Part shown: piece after piece, positions 14,310-21,516 of the stretch | Layout of the letters: each line of letters opens with the position of its first letter | Numbering within the stretch: position 1 is the stretch's first letter | Source of the DNA: Nocardioides sp. | GTDB lineage: Bacteria > Actinomycetota > Actinomycetes > Propionibacteriales > Nocardioidaceae | DNA: 47,631 nt | Direction of reading: 5' to 3' | Assembly: GCA_025964985.1 (NCBI GenBank) | Contig: JAOPXU010000347.1 | Location: forward strand, 1 to 47,631 | Program-made: the position numbers and the translations under genes | Notes under the pieces: generated by a model | The model's database searches: none | The model's input: the letters and a program-made list of their open reading frames with translations, nothing else | Told to the model about the DNA's origin: nothing

Positions 14310-15547
14310 GCCAGGGCGTCGATCACGGCGGCGGCGGCGCGGCGCCCGCTGACCAGCGCGCCCTGGATCGAGCCGGTGTCGCGGTGGTCGCCGCAGACGT
14401 AGAGACCGCCGCCGAGGCCGACCGGTCGGCGCGAGGAGTACGGCGCCGGCTGGGCGGGCAGCGCCCGCGGCACCTCGTGGCGGGCCACGACCTCCCACGA
14501 CGTCGGGTCGAGGCCGAGCAGGTCGGCGGCGTGCCGGCGCGCGCTCGCCTCGGAGGTGTCGCGGCCAGGCCCGAGCAGGGCCGAGGCCTCGACCAGGTGG
14601 CGGCCGAAGGGTGCGTAGCTCGGCGCGGCCTCCGACATCACCGCGCAGTTGACCAGCGGTCCGCCCGGACGGGTGCGGCCGTCGACGTGCAGCAGCCGCC
14701 CGCGCGGCGGCACGTCCTCGGCCGACCACCACGTCGTCACGACGCCCTTGGCCGGCGGGGCGTCGACCCCGGTGAGCGTGGTGGCCGCGACGCCGTCGGC
14801 GGCGACCACGACGGCACGCGCCGACAGGGTCTCCCCCGCCGCGTGCACCGACCGGCCCGCCACCGACTCGACCGGCGTCTCGAGCCGCACCGGCCGCGAC
14901 AACCGTGCGGCCAGCTGCTCCGGCAGCGCCTGCATCCCTCCATCCGGCACCCCCGGCACCCCGGTCACGAACATCCAGACCAGCAGCAGCGCGTAGTCGT
15001 CAGCGGTCGAGCCGTCGTCCTCGAGCAGCACGCCCGCCAGGAACCGGTCCAGCACCCGGCGCAGCAGGCCGTCGACCCCGGCGCGGTCGAGCGCCTCGAG
15101 ACGCGTGCGGTCCGGGCGCGCCTGCAGCACCGCCTCCAGCGGGCGACCGGGCCGCGGCACCGCCAGCGGACGCAGCCAGGAGGCCACCGCGGCCAGCTCG
15201 CGCGGACGTCGTACGCCGGCCGCGAGGCTCGACGGGACCAGCCCGGGCTCGCGCAGCGGGTGCCCCAGCCGGACCCGGCCGTCGTCGGTCGCCGCGACCA
15301 CCCCGGCCGCGAACGACTGCATGCCGAGCGCGTCGACGTCGACCACCCGTCGTACCTCGGGATAGGCGGGGTTGAGCAGCTGGAAGCCCCGGTCGACCTT
15401 GAACCCGTCGACCACGTCGGTGCGGATCCGCCCACCCACGGCGTCGGCCGCCTCCACGACGACCACCTCGAGCCCGGCGTCCTCCAGGGCGAGCGCGCAC
15501 CCCAGCCCGGCCAGACCGGCCCCGACCACCACCACGTCCGCGTCCAC
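14306..15547 (-). CDS. FAD-dependent amine oxidase/phytoene desaturase-like oxidoreductase
   Basis: 413 residues with the N-terminal FAD motif VVVVGAGLAGLGCALALEDAG followed by VVVEAADAVGGRIRTD, then a substrate domain and the C-terminal FAD-contact segment YVCGDHRDTGSIQGAL. This arrangement fits the flavin amine oxidase/protoporphyrinogen oxidase/CrtI superfamily. The GTG start is preceded by GAGAGG about 8 bases upstream. Together with the coupled four-helix membrane protein it could act on a membrane-dissolved substrate such as a polyprenyl or carotenoid compound (inference). Confidence 0.82.
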   Translation of the reverse strand: MDADVVVVGAGLAGLGCALALEDAGLEVVVVEAADAVGGRIRTDVVDGFKVDRGFQLLNPAYPEVRRVVDVDALGMQSFAAGVVAATDDGRVRLGHPLREPGLVPSSLAAGVRRPRELAAVASWLRPLAVPRPGRPLEAVLQARPDRTRLEALDRAGVDGLLRRVLDRFLAGVLLEDDGSTADDYALLLVWMFVTGVPGVPDGGMQALPEQLAARLSRPVRLETPVESVAGRSVHAAGETLSARAVVVAADGVAATTLTGVDAPPAKGVVTTWWSAEDVPPRGRLLHVDGRTRPGGPLVNCAVMSEAAPSYAPFGRHLVEASALLGPGRDTSEASARRHAADLLGLDPTSWEVVARHEVPRALPAQPAPYSSRRPVGLGGGLYVCGDHRDTGSIQGALVSGRRAAAAVIDALA

Positions 15548-15605
15548 GCCCGCACCCTCTCAGTCGCCGCGCCGCCCGAGGGTCACCCGGGTGGCGCGGC
15601 GCCAC

Positions 15606-15798
15606 CCCACGTTGGTCGAGGAGCTCGCGCTGGCGAGCGTCACGAGACCACTCGACCTGAGCACACGTTGGTCGAGGAGCTCGCGCTGGCGAGCGTCACG
15701 AGACCGATCTCCGCAAGGTCCGTGCGTACTCGACCAAGACCCTGCGGTCGATGGGTCTCGTGACGGTTCCTAGCGGAACCTCCTCGACCAACGTTCGG
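15606..15798. repeat. structured palindromic repeat, copy C (left half duplicated)
   Basis: Two left half-units (15606-15651 and about 15662-15708), both with hairpin GCTCGC-GCTG-GCGAGC between GGTCGAGGA and GTCACGAGACC. These are followed by the central segment CCGCAAGGTC ... GACCCTGCGG and one right half-unit with hairpin GGTTCC-TAGC-GGAACC. The lateral stems differ in sequence from copies A and B yet stay fully complementary. It lies between the 3' end of zur and the 5' end of the flavin oxidoreductase gene. Confidence 0.9.
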
Positions 15799-15802
15799 TG
15801 AG

Positions 15803-15940
15803 CACACGTCGGTCGAGGAGCTCGCGCTGGCGAGCGTCACGAGACCAACCACCGCAAGGTCTGTGCGGACCTGATCGTGAACCCTGCGGCCGGATGGTCT
15901 CGTGACGCTCCCTAGCGGGAGCTCCTCGACCGACGTGGGG
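15803..15940. repeat. structured palindromic repeat, copy D
   Basis: A full-length copy directly adjoining copy C. Left hairpin GCTCGC-GCTG-GCGAGC, right hairpin GCTCCC-TAGC-GGGAGC, central CCGCAAGGTC ... ACCCTGCGG. The outer arms (CACACGTCGGTCGAGGAG and CTCCTCGACCGACGTGGGG) are nearly exact inverses. It ends 22 bp before the stop codon of zur. Copies C and D together fill the 414-bp gene-free stretch. Confidence 0.9.
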
Positions 15941-15961
15941 TGGAGTCGAGCGGCCGGCTCT

Positions 15962-16390
15962 TCAGGACGAGGCGAGGAGCTTCTGGCACTCGGGGCAGGT
16001 GCCGAAGAGCTCGACGGTGTGGCTGACGTCGGCGTAGCCGTGCTGGTCGGCCTGGGCGGCGGCCCAGCGCTCGACGGCGGGGCCGGCGATCTCGACGGTG
16101 CGGCCGCAGTGGCGGCAGACGAGGTGGTGGTGGTGGCTCTGGCTGCAGCGGCGGTAGACGGCCTCGCCGCCGTCGGTCTTGACGGTGTCGACCTCACCGA
16201 GGTCGACGAGGGACTGCAGGGTGCGGTAGACGGTGGCCAGGCCGACGGACTCGCCGTCACGGCGCAGGTCCTCGTGGATCTCCTGGGCGGTGCGGAAGTC
16301 GTCGCTGGAGGTCATCGCGGCCTCGACGGCGCGCTTCTGACGCGTGGAACGGGTGCCGGACGCGGAGCGGGCGACGCTCTGGTCGTTCAC
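15962..16390 (-). CDS. zur: Zur, Fur-family zinc-responsive repressor
   Basis: 142 residues. The winged-helix DNA-binding half contains TRQKRAVEAAM, FRTAQEIHEDLRRDG and GLATVYRTLQSLVDLGEV, the recognition helix being ATVYRTL as throughout the Fur family. The C-terminal half has the regulatory His cluster SHHHHLVCRHCG and two Cys pairs (CRHC, CPEC) that form the structural zinc site. Zur rather than Fur is inferred because the surrounding genes are zinc uptake genes preceded by Zur-type boxes. The GTG at 16390 follows GGAGG at about 9 bases. It is divergent from the permease gene with a Zur-like box in between, which suggests possible autoregulation. Confidence 0.9.
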   Translation of the reverse strand: MNDQSVARSASGTRSTRQKRAVEAAMTSSDDFRTAQEIHEDLRRDGESVGLATVYRTLQSLVDLGEVDTVKTDGGEAVYRRCSQSHHHHLVCRHCGRTVEIAGPAVERWAAAQADQHGYADVSHTVELFGTCPECQKLLASS

Positions 16391-16487
16391 GGATGGGTCC
16401 TCCGGGGTCGACGGAGGGACCACGGTACCGGGGCGCTGGCCGGCACCCGTCGTCCACAGCCGCGCGCCGGACACGGTGCGCTGCTAT

Positions 16488-16502
16488 CGATAATGGTGTT
16501 CA
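16488..16502 (+). promoter_or_regulatory. degenerate Zur box between zur and permease gene
   Basis: CGATAATGGTGTTCA matches the pattern TGAAAATGATTTTCA at 11 of 15 positions. It lies in the divergent region, 9 bp before the chosen GTG of the permease and covering an alternative ATG at 16493. Confidence 0.6.
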
Positions 16503-16510
16503 CTACCGAC

Positions 16511-17500
16511 GTGAGCACTCCGTCCCGGACCGACGCACCCGCCGTCGGACGCCGCCCGGTCGGCCAGGTCGAGCTGGTGGCCCTGGGCATCCTGGCGGTC
16601 CTCCTCGCCGGCCAGTGGCTGGTGCCGCTGCTCGACCACCCGTCGCTGTCGACGTGGAGCACGATCTTCGTCGCGATCGTCATCCAGTCGACGCCGTTCC
16701 TCATCGTCGGCGTGATCCTGTCGGCGGTCATCTCGGCGCTGCTCTCGGAGAAGGTGCTGCGCAAGGTCGTGCCGCGCAACCCGGCCCTCGGCGTCCCGGT
16801 CGCCGGCGTCGCCGGGATCGGGCTGCCCGGCTGCGAGTGCGCGGCCGTGCCGATCGCCGGGAGCCTGATCCGGCGCGGGATCGCCCCGGCGGTCGCGCTG
16901 ACGTTCCTGCTGGCGGCGCCGGCGATCAACCCGGCCGTCATGGTCTCGACCGCCGTGGCCTTCCCCGGCCAGCCGAGCATGGTGGTCGCGCGGTTCACCG
17001 CGTCGCTGCTCACCGCCGTGCTGGTCGGCTGGTGGGTGCTCTCGCGCGGCGCCCGACTGCCGATCACCAAGCGCCTGGAGGCGTTCGGGCCCGACATGAG
17101 CAGGCGCGAGAAGTTCGTGGAGACCGTGCGCCACGACTTCCTGCACGCCTCGGGCTTCCTGGTCATCGGCGCGATCCTCGCGGCCGGCATCAACACCTTC
17201 GTGCCGCGCGAGATCGTCGACACCGTCGCCGGGCAGGCCGTCCTCGGCGTGCTCACCCTGGCGCTCTTCGCCTTCCTGGTGGCGCTGTGCTCGGAGTCCG
17301 ACGCCTTCGTCGCCGCGAGCTTCACCGCCTTCTCCGACACCGCCAAGCTCGTCTTCCTCGTCGTGGGACCCGCGATGGACGTCAAGCTCGCCTCGATGGA
17401 GGCCGGCACCTTCGGCGGGCCCTTCGCCCGGCAGTTCGTGCCGGTCGTGGTCATGACCGCGATCCTCTCGGCCGTCGGCGTCGGGTGGTGGCTGCTGTGA
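16511..17500 (+). CDS. permease (UPF0718/DUF318 family), probable zinc-regulon member
   Basis: 329 residues with about eight membrane helices. The family hallmark is the loop GLPGCECAAVPIAGSLIRRG, with a C-x-C that could bind metal, followed by LTFLLAAPAINPAVM. A second pseudo-repeat (LVALCSESDAFVAASF) follows. Such permeases are found next to TIGR03943 proteins, as here (4-bp overlap), in metal-responsive gene neighbourhoods; the transported species is not established. The start is uncertain. The GTG at 16511 avoids the Zur box, while an ATG at 16493 would lie inside it. Neither has a clear Shine-Dalgarno sequence, so a leaderless transcript is possible. Confidence 0.82.
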   Translation: MSTPSRTDAPAVGRRPVGQVELVALGILAVLLAGQWLVPLLDHPSLSTWSTIFVAIVIQSTPFLIVGVILSAVISALLSEKVLRKVVPRNPALGVPVAGVAGIGLPGCECAAVPIAGSLIRRGIAPAVALTFLLAAPAINPAVMVSTAVAFPGQPSMVVARFTASLLTAVLVGWWVLSRGARLPITKRLEAFGPDMSRREKFVETVRHDFLHASGFLVIGAILAAGINTFVPREIVDTVAGQAVLGVLTLALFAFLVALCSESDAFVAASFTAFSDTAKLVFLVVGPAMDVKLASMEAGTFGGPFARQFVPVVVMTAILSAVGVGWWLL

Positions 17501-18228
17501 GGTCGCTGCGCATGACGCGCCCCACCCAGGGCCTGCTGATGGCGTTCCTCGGCGCCGTGCTGATCCGGCTGTCCCTGACCGACGCCTACCTGCGCTACGT
17601 CACCACGTGGATGAAGTGGCCGATCCTCGTCAGCGGCGTGCTGCTCATCGGCCTCGCCGTGGGGCTGGTGGTCTCCGAGCGCAGCCACGACGAGGAGCAC
17701 GACGACGGGGACGACGGGCACGGCCACGGCGGCATCCCTCTCGTCACCTGGCTGCTCGTCCTGCCCGGGCTCGTCACCTTCGTCATCAGCCCCCCACAGC
17801 TCGGGTCCTACCTGGCCGAACGGCGTTCGGGCGAGGCCCAGGCCGTGGCCGAGCCGGCCGTGCTCTCCGACCTCGGGTCCGGCGACGTCGTGCCGGTCGA
17901 GGTCACCGAGTTCATCTGGCGCGCCCAGGACGGCGGCGAGACCCTCGAGGACCAGCCGGTGCAGCTGACCGGTTTCGTGTCCTACGACAAGGACGGCGAC
18001 TGGTTCGTCACCCGGATGACCATCGGCTGCTGCGCGGCCGACGCCCTGGGCTACCAGGTGCGCGTCGACGCCGGCGAGGACGTCGAGCGGCCGCAGCGCG
18101 ACCAGTGGGTCACGGTGACCGGCACCTACGCGAGCGGCACCGGGACCGGCGCCGACCTGCGCAACCCGCCGGCGATCGCCGCCACCGCGGTCGACCTGAC
18201 GAACGCACCGACCCAGACCTACGAGTGA
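17497..18228 (+). CDS. TIGR03943/DUF1980-like membrane protein
   Basis: 243 residues. Two N-terminal membrane helices (about 11-26 and 37-58), a His/Asp-rich loop (SHDEEHDDGDDGHGHGG) that could bind zinc, a third helix (about 81-98), then a soluble domain. That domain contains VEFIWR-like VTEFIWRAQD, the conserved ITRM-type segment FVTRMTIGCCAADALG, and an OB-like C-terminus. TIGR03943 proteins pair with the preceding permease family. The GTG at 17497 overlaps the permease stop by 4 bp; an ATG at 17512 is an alternative. Regulation is presumably by the Zur box before the permease. Confidence 0.82.
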   Translation: MRSLRMTRPTQGLLMAFLGAVLIRLSLTDAYLRYVTTWMKWPILVSGVLLIGLAVGLVVSERSHDEEHDDGDDGHGHGGIPLVTWLLVLPGLVTFVISPPQLGSYLAERRSGEAQAVAEPAVLSDLGSGDVVPVEVTEFIWRAQDGGETLEDQPVQLTGFVSYDKDGDWFVTRMTIGCCAADALGYQVRVDAGEDVERPQRDQWVTVTGTYASGTGTGADLRNPPAIAATAVDLTNAPTQTYE

Positions 18229-18237
18229 CCCCGCTAG

Positions 18238-18252
18238 TGAGAATGATTCTCG
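18238..18252 (+). promoter_or_regulatory. Zur box upstream of znuA
   Basis: TGAGAATGATTCTCG, with inverted arms GAGAAT/ATTCTC around a single G, matches the TGAAAATGATTTTCA pattern at 12 of 15 positions. It lies 21 bp before the znuA ATG, a position from which bound Zur would block transcription. Confidence 0.88.
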
Positions 18253-18273
18253 TTCTGATGTAGGCTCCGCTCC

Positions 18274-19197
18274 ATGAACCGCGTCCTCCTCACCGCCAGC
18301 ACGTCCCTCCTCGCCCTCGGCGCCCTGACCGCCTGCGGTTCCGACGACGCCGACGACGCCGGGTCCTCGACCGGCGGTGACCGGATCACGGTGGTCGCCT
18401 CGACCAACGTGTGGGGCGACGTGGCCGCAGCGGTCGGCGGTGACCTGGTCGAGGTCACCTCGGTGATCGACGACCCGTCGAAGGACCCGCACGAGTACGA
18501 GGCCGACGCCGACACCCTGCTCACCGTGTCGAAGGCCGACGTCGTCGTCGAGAACGGCGGCGGGTTCGACGACTTCATGGCCACGATGCTGTCGTCGGCC
18601 GACACCGACGCCCCCGTCGTCAACGCCTTCGACGTCTCCGGCAAGGAGGCGGCGGCGCCCGAGGGCACCGAGGTCAACGAGCACGTCTGGTACGACGTCC
18701 CGACGGTCGCCATGGTCGCCACCGAGATCGCGGCGCGGCTGGGCGAGGCCGACCCCGACAACGCCGACACCTACGTCGCCAACGCCGAGTCGTTCACCGG
18801 CGAGCTCGACGCCCTCACCGCCACCGAGGCCGAGCTGAAGACCGAGCTGAGCGGCACGCCCGTGGGCGTCACCGAGCCGCTGCCGGTCTACCTCGCCGAC
18901 GCCCTCGGCCTCGAGGACCAGACCCCGGAGGAGTTCGCCGAAGCCGTCGAGGAGGGCGAGGACGTCCCGGTCGCGGTGCTGCAGGAGACCCTCGGCCTCA
19001 TCGAGGACGGCGGCATCGACCTGCTGTTCTACAACGACCAGACGACCAGCCCGGTCACCGAGCAGGTCCGCGACGCCGCCGAGTCGGCCGGCGTCCCGGT
19101 CGTGCCGGTCAGCGAGATCCTGCCCGAGGGCGTCGACTACCTGACCTGGATGCGCGGCAACATCGACGCGGTGTCCGCCGCGCTGAGCGTCCAGTGA
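18274..19197 (+). CDS. znuA: zinc ABC transporter substrate-binding lipoprotein
   Basis: 307 residues. A lipoprotein signal ends in LGALTACG (lipid-modified Cys21), so the mature protein is membrane-anchored outside the cell. The cluster A-I zinc-binding fold is recognised from TNVWGDVAAAVGGD, the ligand loop DPHEYE (H73), NEHVWYD (H137) and LLFYNDQTT (D255). The usual third His region reads VGVTEPLPVY, placing Glu201 where other ZnuA proteins have His. There is no His-rich loop. It overlaps znuC by 4 bp (GTGA). Directly downstream of a Zur box, it delivers Zn2+ to the ZnuCB importer. Confidence 0.9.
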   Translation: MNRVLLTASTSLLALGALTACGSDDADDAGSSTGGDRITVVASTNVWGDVAAAVGGDLVEVTSVIDDPSKDPHEYEADADTLLTVSKADVVVENGGGFDDFMATMLSSADTDAPVVNAFDVSGKEAAAPEGTEVNEHVWYDVPTVAMVATEIAARLGEADPDNADTYVANAESFTGELDALTATEAELKTELSGTPVGVTEPLPVYLADALGLEDQTPEEFAEAVEEGEDVPVAVLQETLGLIEDGGIDLLFYNDQTTSPVTEQVRDAAESAGVPVVPVSEILPEGVDYLTWMRGNIDAVSAALSVQ

Positions 19198-19973
19198 GCG
19201 TCCTGTCGCTGCGCGGCGCCTCCCTCGAACTGGGGGGCCGCGAGCTGTGGAGCGGGCTCGACCTCGACATCGAGCCCGGCACGTTCGTCACCGTGCTCGG
19301 GCCCAACGGCTCGGGCAAGTCGAGCCTGGTCAAGGTGGCCCTCGGGATGCGCGCGCTGACCAGCGGCACCGCCGAGGTGGGCGGGCGCCCGGTGCGCCGC
19401 GGCGACCACCGCGTCGGCTACGTCCCGCAGCACCAGGGCTACGACGCCGACACCCCGCTGCGCGGTCGGGACCTGGTGCAGCTCGGCGTCGACGGCCACC
19501 GCTGGGGACTGCCGTCCCTGCGCCGCTCGGCGGTCGTGGCCGACCGGCTGCGCCAGGTCGAGGCCGAGCACCTGGGCGGCGTACGGCTCGGCCGCATGTC
19601 GGGCGGGGAGCAGCAGCGGGTGCGCATCGCGCAGGCCCTCGCCACCGACCCCGACCTGCTGTTGTGCGACGAGCCGCTGCTCTCGCTCGACCCGCGCCAC
19701 CAGGCCCGCGTCGTCGAGCTGCTCGACCGGCGCCGCCGTGAGCACGGCACCGCCGTGGTGTTCGTGACCCACGAGATCAACCCGGTGCTCGGCGTGACCG
19801 ACCTGGTGCTCTACCTGCGCGCCGGGCGCTTCGTCCTCGGCACCCCCGACGAGGTCCTGCGCAGCGACGTCCTGTCCTCCCTCTACGGCGCGCCCGTCGA
19901 GGTCGTACGACGCCGCGACCGGATCGCCGTCCTCTGCGACTGCGAGCCCGAGACCTGGACCGAGGCCGGCTGA
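19194..19973 (+). CDS. znuC: zinc ABC transporter ATP-binding protein
   Basis: 259 residues, a single ABC ATPase domain: Walker A GPNGSGKSS (about 36-44), Q-loop VPQHQG, signature MSGGEQQRVRIAQAL, Walker B LLLCDEPLLSLDP and switch His VFVTHEI. The C-terminal region ends with CDCEPETW, which could contact metal. It starts with GTG overlapping the znuA stop, and its own stop overlaps the znuB ATG (TGATG), giving a tightly coupled znuA-C-B operon that energises zinc import. Confidence 0.93.
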   Translation: MSVLSLRGASLELGGRELWSGLDLDIEPGTFVTVLGPNGSGKSSLVKVALGMRALTSGTAEVGGRPVRRGDHRVGYVPQHQGYDADTPLRGRDLVQLGVDGHRWGLPSLRRSAVVADRLRQVEAEHLGGVRLGRMSGGEQQRVRIAQALATDPDLLLCDEPLLSLDPRHQARVVELLDRRRREHGTAVVFVTHEINPVLGVTDLVLYLRAGRFVLGTPDEVLRSDVLSSLYGAPVEVVRRRDRIAVLCDCEPETWTEAG

Positions 19974-20869
19974 TGGACCTGTCGGTGTCGGACTTCGTCG
20001 ACTTCAGCAACTACGGCGAGCTGCTGCCGCTGGTGCAGAACAGCCTGTGGGCCGGCGCCGCGCTCGGCCTGCTCGGCGGGCTCGTCGGGGTGTTCGTCAT
20101 CGCGCGCGACCTGCCGTTCGCGGTGCACGGCGTGAGCGAGATGTCGTTCGCCGGGGCCGCGGCCGCGCTGCTGCTCGGGGGCAGCGTGGTCGTCGGCTCG
20201 TTCGTCGGTTCGGTGGTCGCCGCCGCCCTGATCGCCGTGCTCGGGGCGCGGGCCCGCGAGCGCAACTCGGTCATCGGGGTGCTGATGCCGTTCGGCCTCG
20301 GCCTCGGCATCCTCTTCCTCGCGCTGTACGACGGCCGCTCGGCCAACAAGTTCGGCCTGCTGACCGGCCAGATCGTCGCCGTCGACGACGACCGCCTCAG
20401 CCTGATGGCCGGCACCGCCTTCGTCGTGGTCGCGGTGCTGGCGGTCATCTGGCGACCACTCATGTTCGCCAGCGTCGACCCTGACGTCGCCGCGGCCCGC
20501 GGCGTCCCGGTCGGGCTGCTGCACTGGGTCTTCATGCTGCTGCTGGGCTGCACGGTCGCCGTCGCGGTCCAGGTCGTCGGCGCCCTGCTGGTGCTGGCCC
20601 TGCTGTGCACGCCGGCCGCCGCCGCGAGCCGGGTCACGACCTCGCCGGTCCTGCTGCCGCTGCTGTCGTCGGCGTTCGCGCTGACCGCGATGCTCGGCGG
20701 CACGTTCCTGGCGCTGGGCACCGCGATCCCGATCAGCCCCTACGTCACGACGATCTCCTTCGCGCTCTACCTGGTGGCGCGGCTGGTCGGCCGACCGGAC
20801 GAGCGCGGCGAGCCGGCGACGGCGCCCGCTGAGCTCCCACGCCGGTCCCCGGCCGTGATGGGGGCCTAG
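19973..20869 (+). CDS. znuB: zinc ABC transporter membrane permease
   Basis: 298 residues with about eight or nine hydrophobic helices characteristic of the ABC-3 permease family. Recognisable segments are FVIARDLPFAVHGVSEMSFA (coupling region), VIGVLMPFGLGLGILFLALY, ARGVPVGLLHWVFMLLLG and VGALLVLALLCTPAAAA. It forms the transmembrane channel with ZnuC as ATPase and ZnuA as receptor. Last gene of the operon; no clear terminator hairpin follows. Confidence 0.92.
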   Translation: MDLSVSDFVDFSNYGELLPLVQNSLWAGAALGLLGGLVGVFVIARDLPFAVHGVSEMSFAGAAAALLLGGSVVVGSFVGSVVAAALIAVLGARARERNSVIGVLMPFGLGLGILFLALYDGRSANKFGLLTGQIVAVDDDRLSLMAGTAFVVVAVLAVIWRPLMFASVDPDVAAARGVPVGLLHWVFMLLLGCTVAVAVQVVGALLVLALLCTPAAAASRVTTSPVLLPLLSSAFALTAMLGGTFLALGTAIPISPYVTTISFALYLVARLVGRPDERGEPATAPAELPRRSPAVMGA

Positions 20870-20919
20870 CCGCACCGCGGCCGTCCGGTCGACGGCCGGG
20901 CGGCGTACCCTCCTGGACC

Positions 20920-21381
20920 GTGGCCTCCCGACGTGGTGCTGACCGCCGAGCAGTCGGCTGGTCCCTGGTCGGGCTCGTCGTGCTGGCGGTGCTCGTGGCC
21001 GGCCCGCGGGCGGGGTCGGAGCCCGAGGCCGCGCGCGAGGCGCCGCCGGCCTCGCCGCTGCAGCTGTGCGGGTCGCTGGAGCGGATGGCCGCCACCCGCG
21101 ACGACCTCGTCGACGGCTCCCCCACCACGACCATGCGCGACCTGCGTGCGGCGGCCAGCCGGGCCCGGTCGGTCGGCGCCCGCACCGAGGGTCTCGGCCC
21201 CCAGGCGCGGGCCGGGCTCGACTACTTCACCGGCCTGTTCCTGGCCCTGCCCGAGCAGCCGACGACCGAGCAGCTGCTGAGCTCAGGTGCCCCGGCCTCG
21301 GTCACCGACCAGGCCCACGCCGACGCCTTCGTCTCGTGGCTGCAGGGCACCTGCCCACAGGCCGGCGCTCCGGCGGCCTGA
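20920..21381 (+). CDS. secreted or membrane-anchored hypothetical protein
   Basis: 153 residues starting at GTG. One N-terminal hydrophobic segment (about 12-29, WSLVGLVVLAVLVAG) follows a basic start, then a mostly helical domain with LCGSLERMAATRDDL, RAAASRARSVGART and FVSWLQGTCP. The two Cys (in LCG and GTCP) may form a disulfide outside the cell. No family recognised. It is 50 bp after znuB, outside that operon's overlaps. A short coding-like remnant resembling its C-terminal end follows in another frame. Confidence 0.65.
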   Translation: MASRRGADRRAVGWSLVGLVVLAVLVAGPRAGSEPEAAREAPPASPLQLCGSLERMAATRDDLVDGSPTTTMRDLRAAASRARSVGARTEGLGPQARAGLDYFTGLFLALPEQPTTEQLLSSGAPASVTDQAHADAFVSWLQGTCPQAGAPAA

Positions 21382-21398
21382 CCAGCCTGCGCCGGCTC

Positions 21399-21509
21399 GT
21401 GGACGACGCGCTCGAGCAGGCCGGCGAGACGCCCGAGCCGGCGGCACCCAGGGCACCGGCCGACCAGCAGGCGCTGGACGACCACCTCGCCGCGAGCTGC
21501 CCCGCCTGA
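21399..21509 (+). other. short coding-like ORF, possible paralogue remnant
   Basis: From a GTG at 21399 an in-frame stretch of 36 codons, almost all ending in G or C, encodes VDDALEQAGETPEPAA and ends ALDDHLAASCPA. The end resembles DAFVSWLQGTCP of the preceding protein. It could be a separate small protein, the tail of a duplicated copy, or the original C-terminus displaced by a frameshift. No ribosome-binding site is clear. Confidence 0.3.
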
Positions 21510-21516
21510 GCGCTGC

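Noticed and set aside
16387-18684. 765-codon open frame on the minus strand
   Set aside because: It overlaps the permease, TIGR03943-like and znuA genes in antisense and has no recognisable domain. The Zur boxes and coupled starts support the plus-strand genes.
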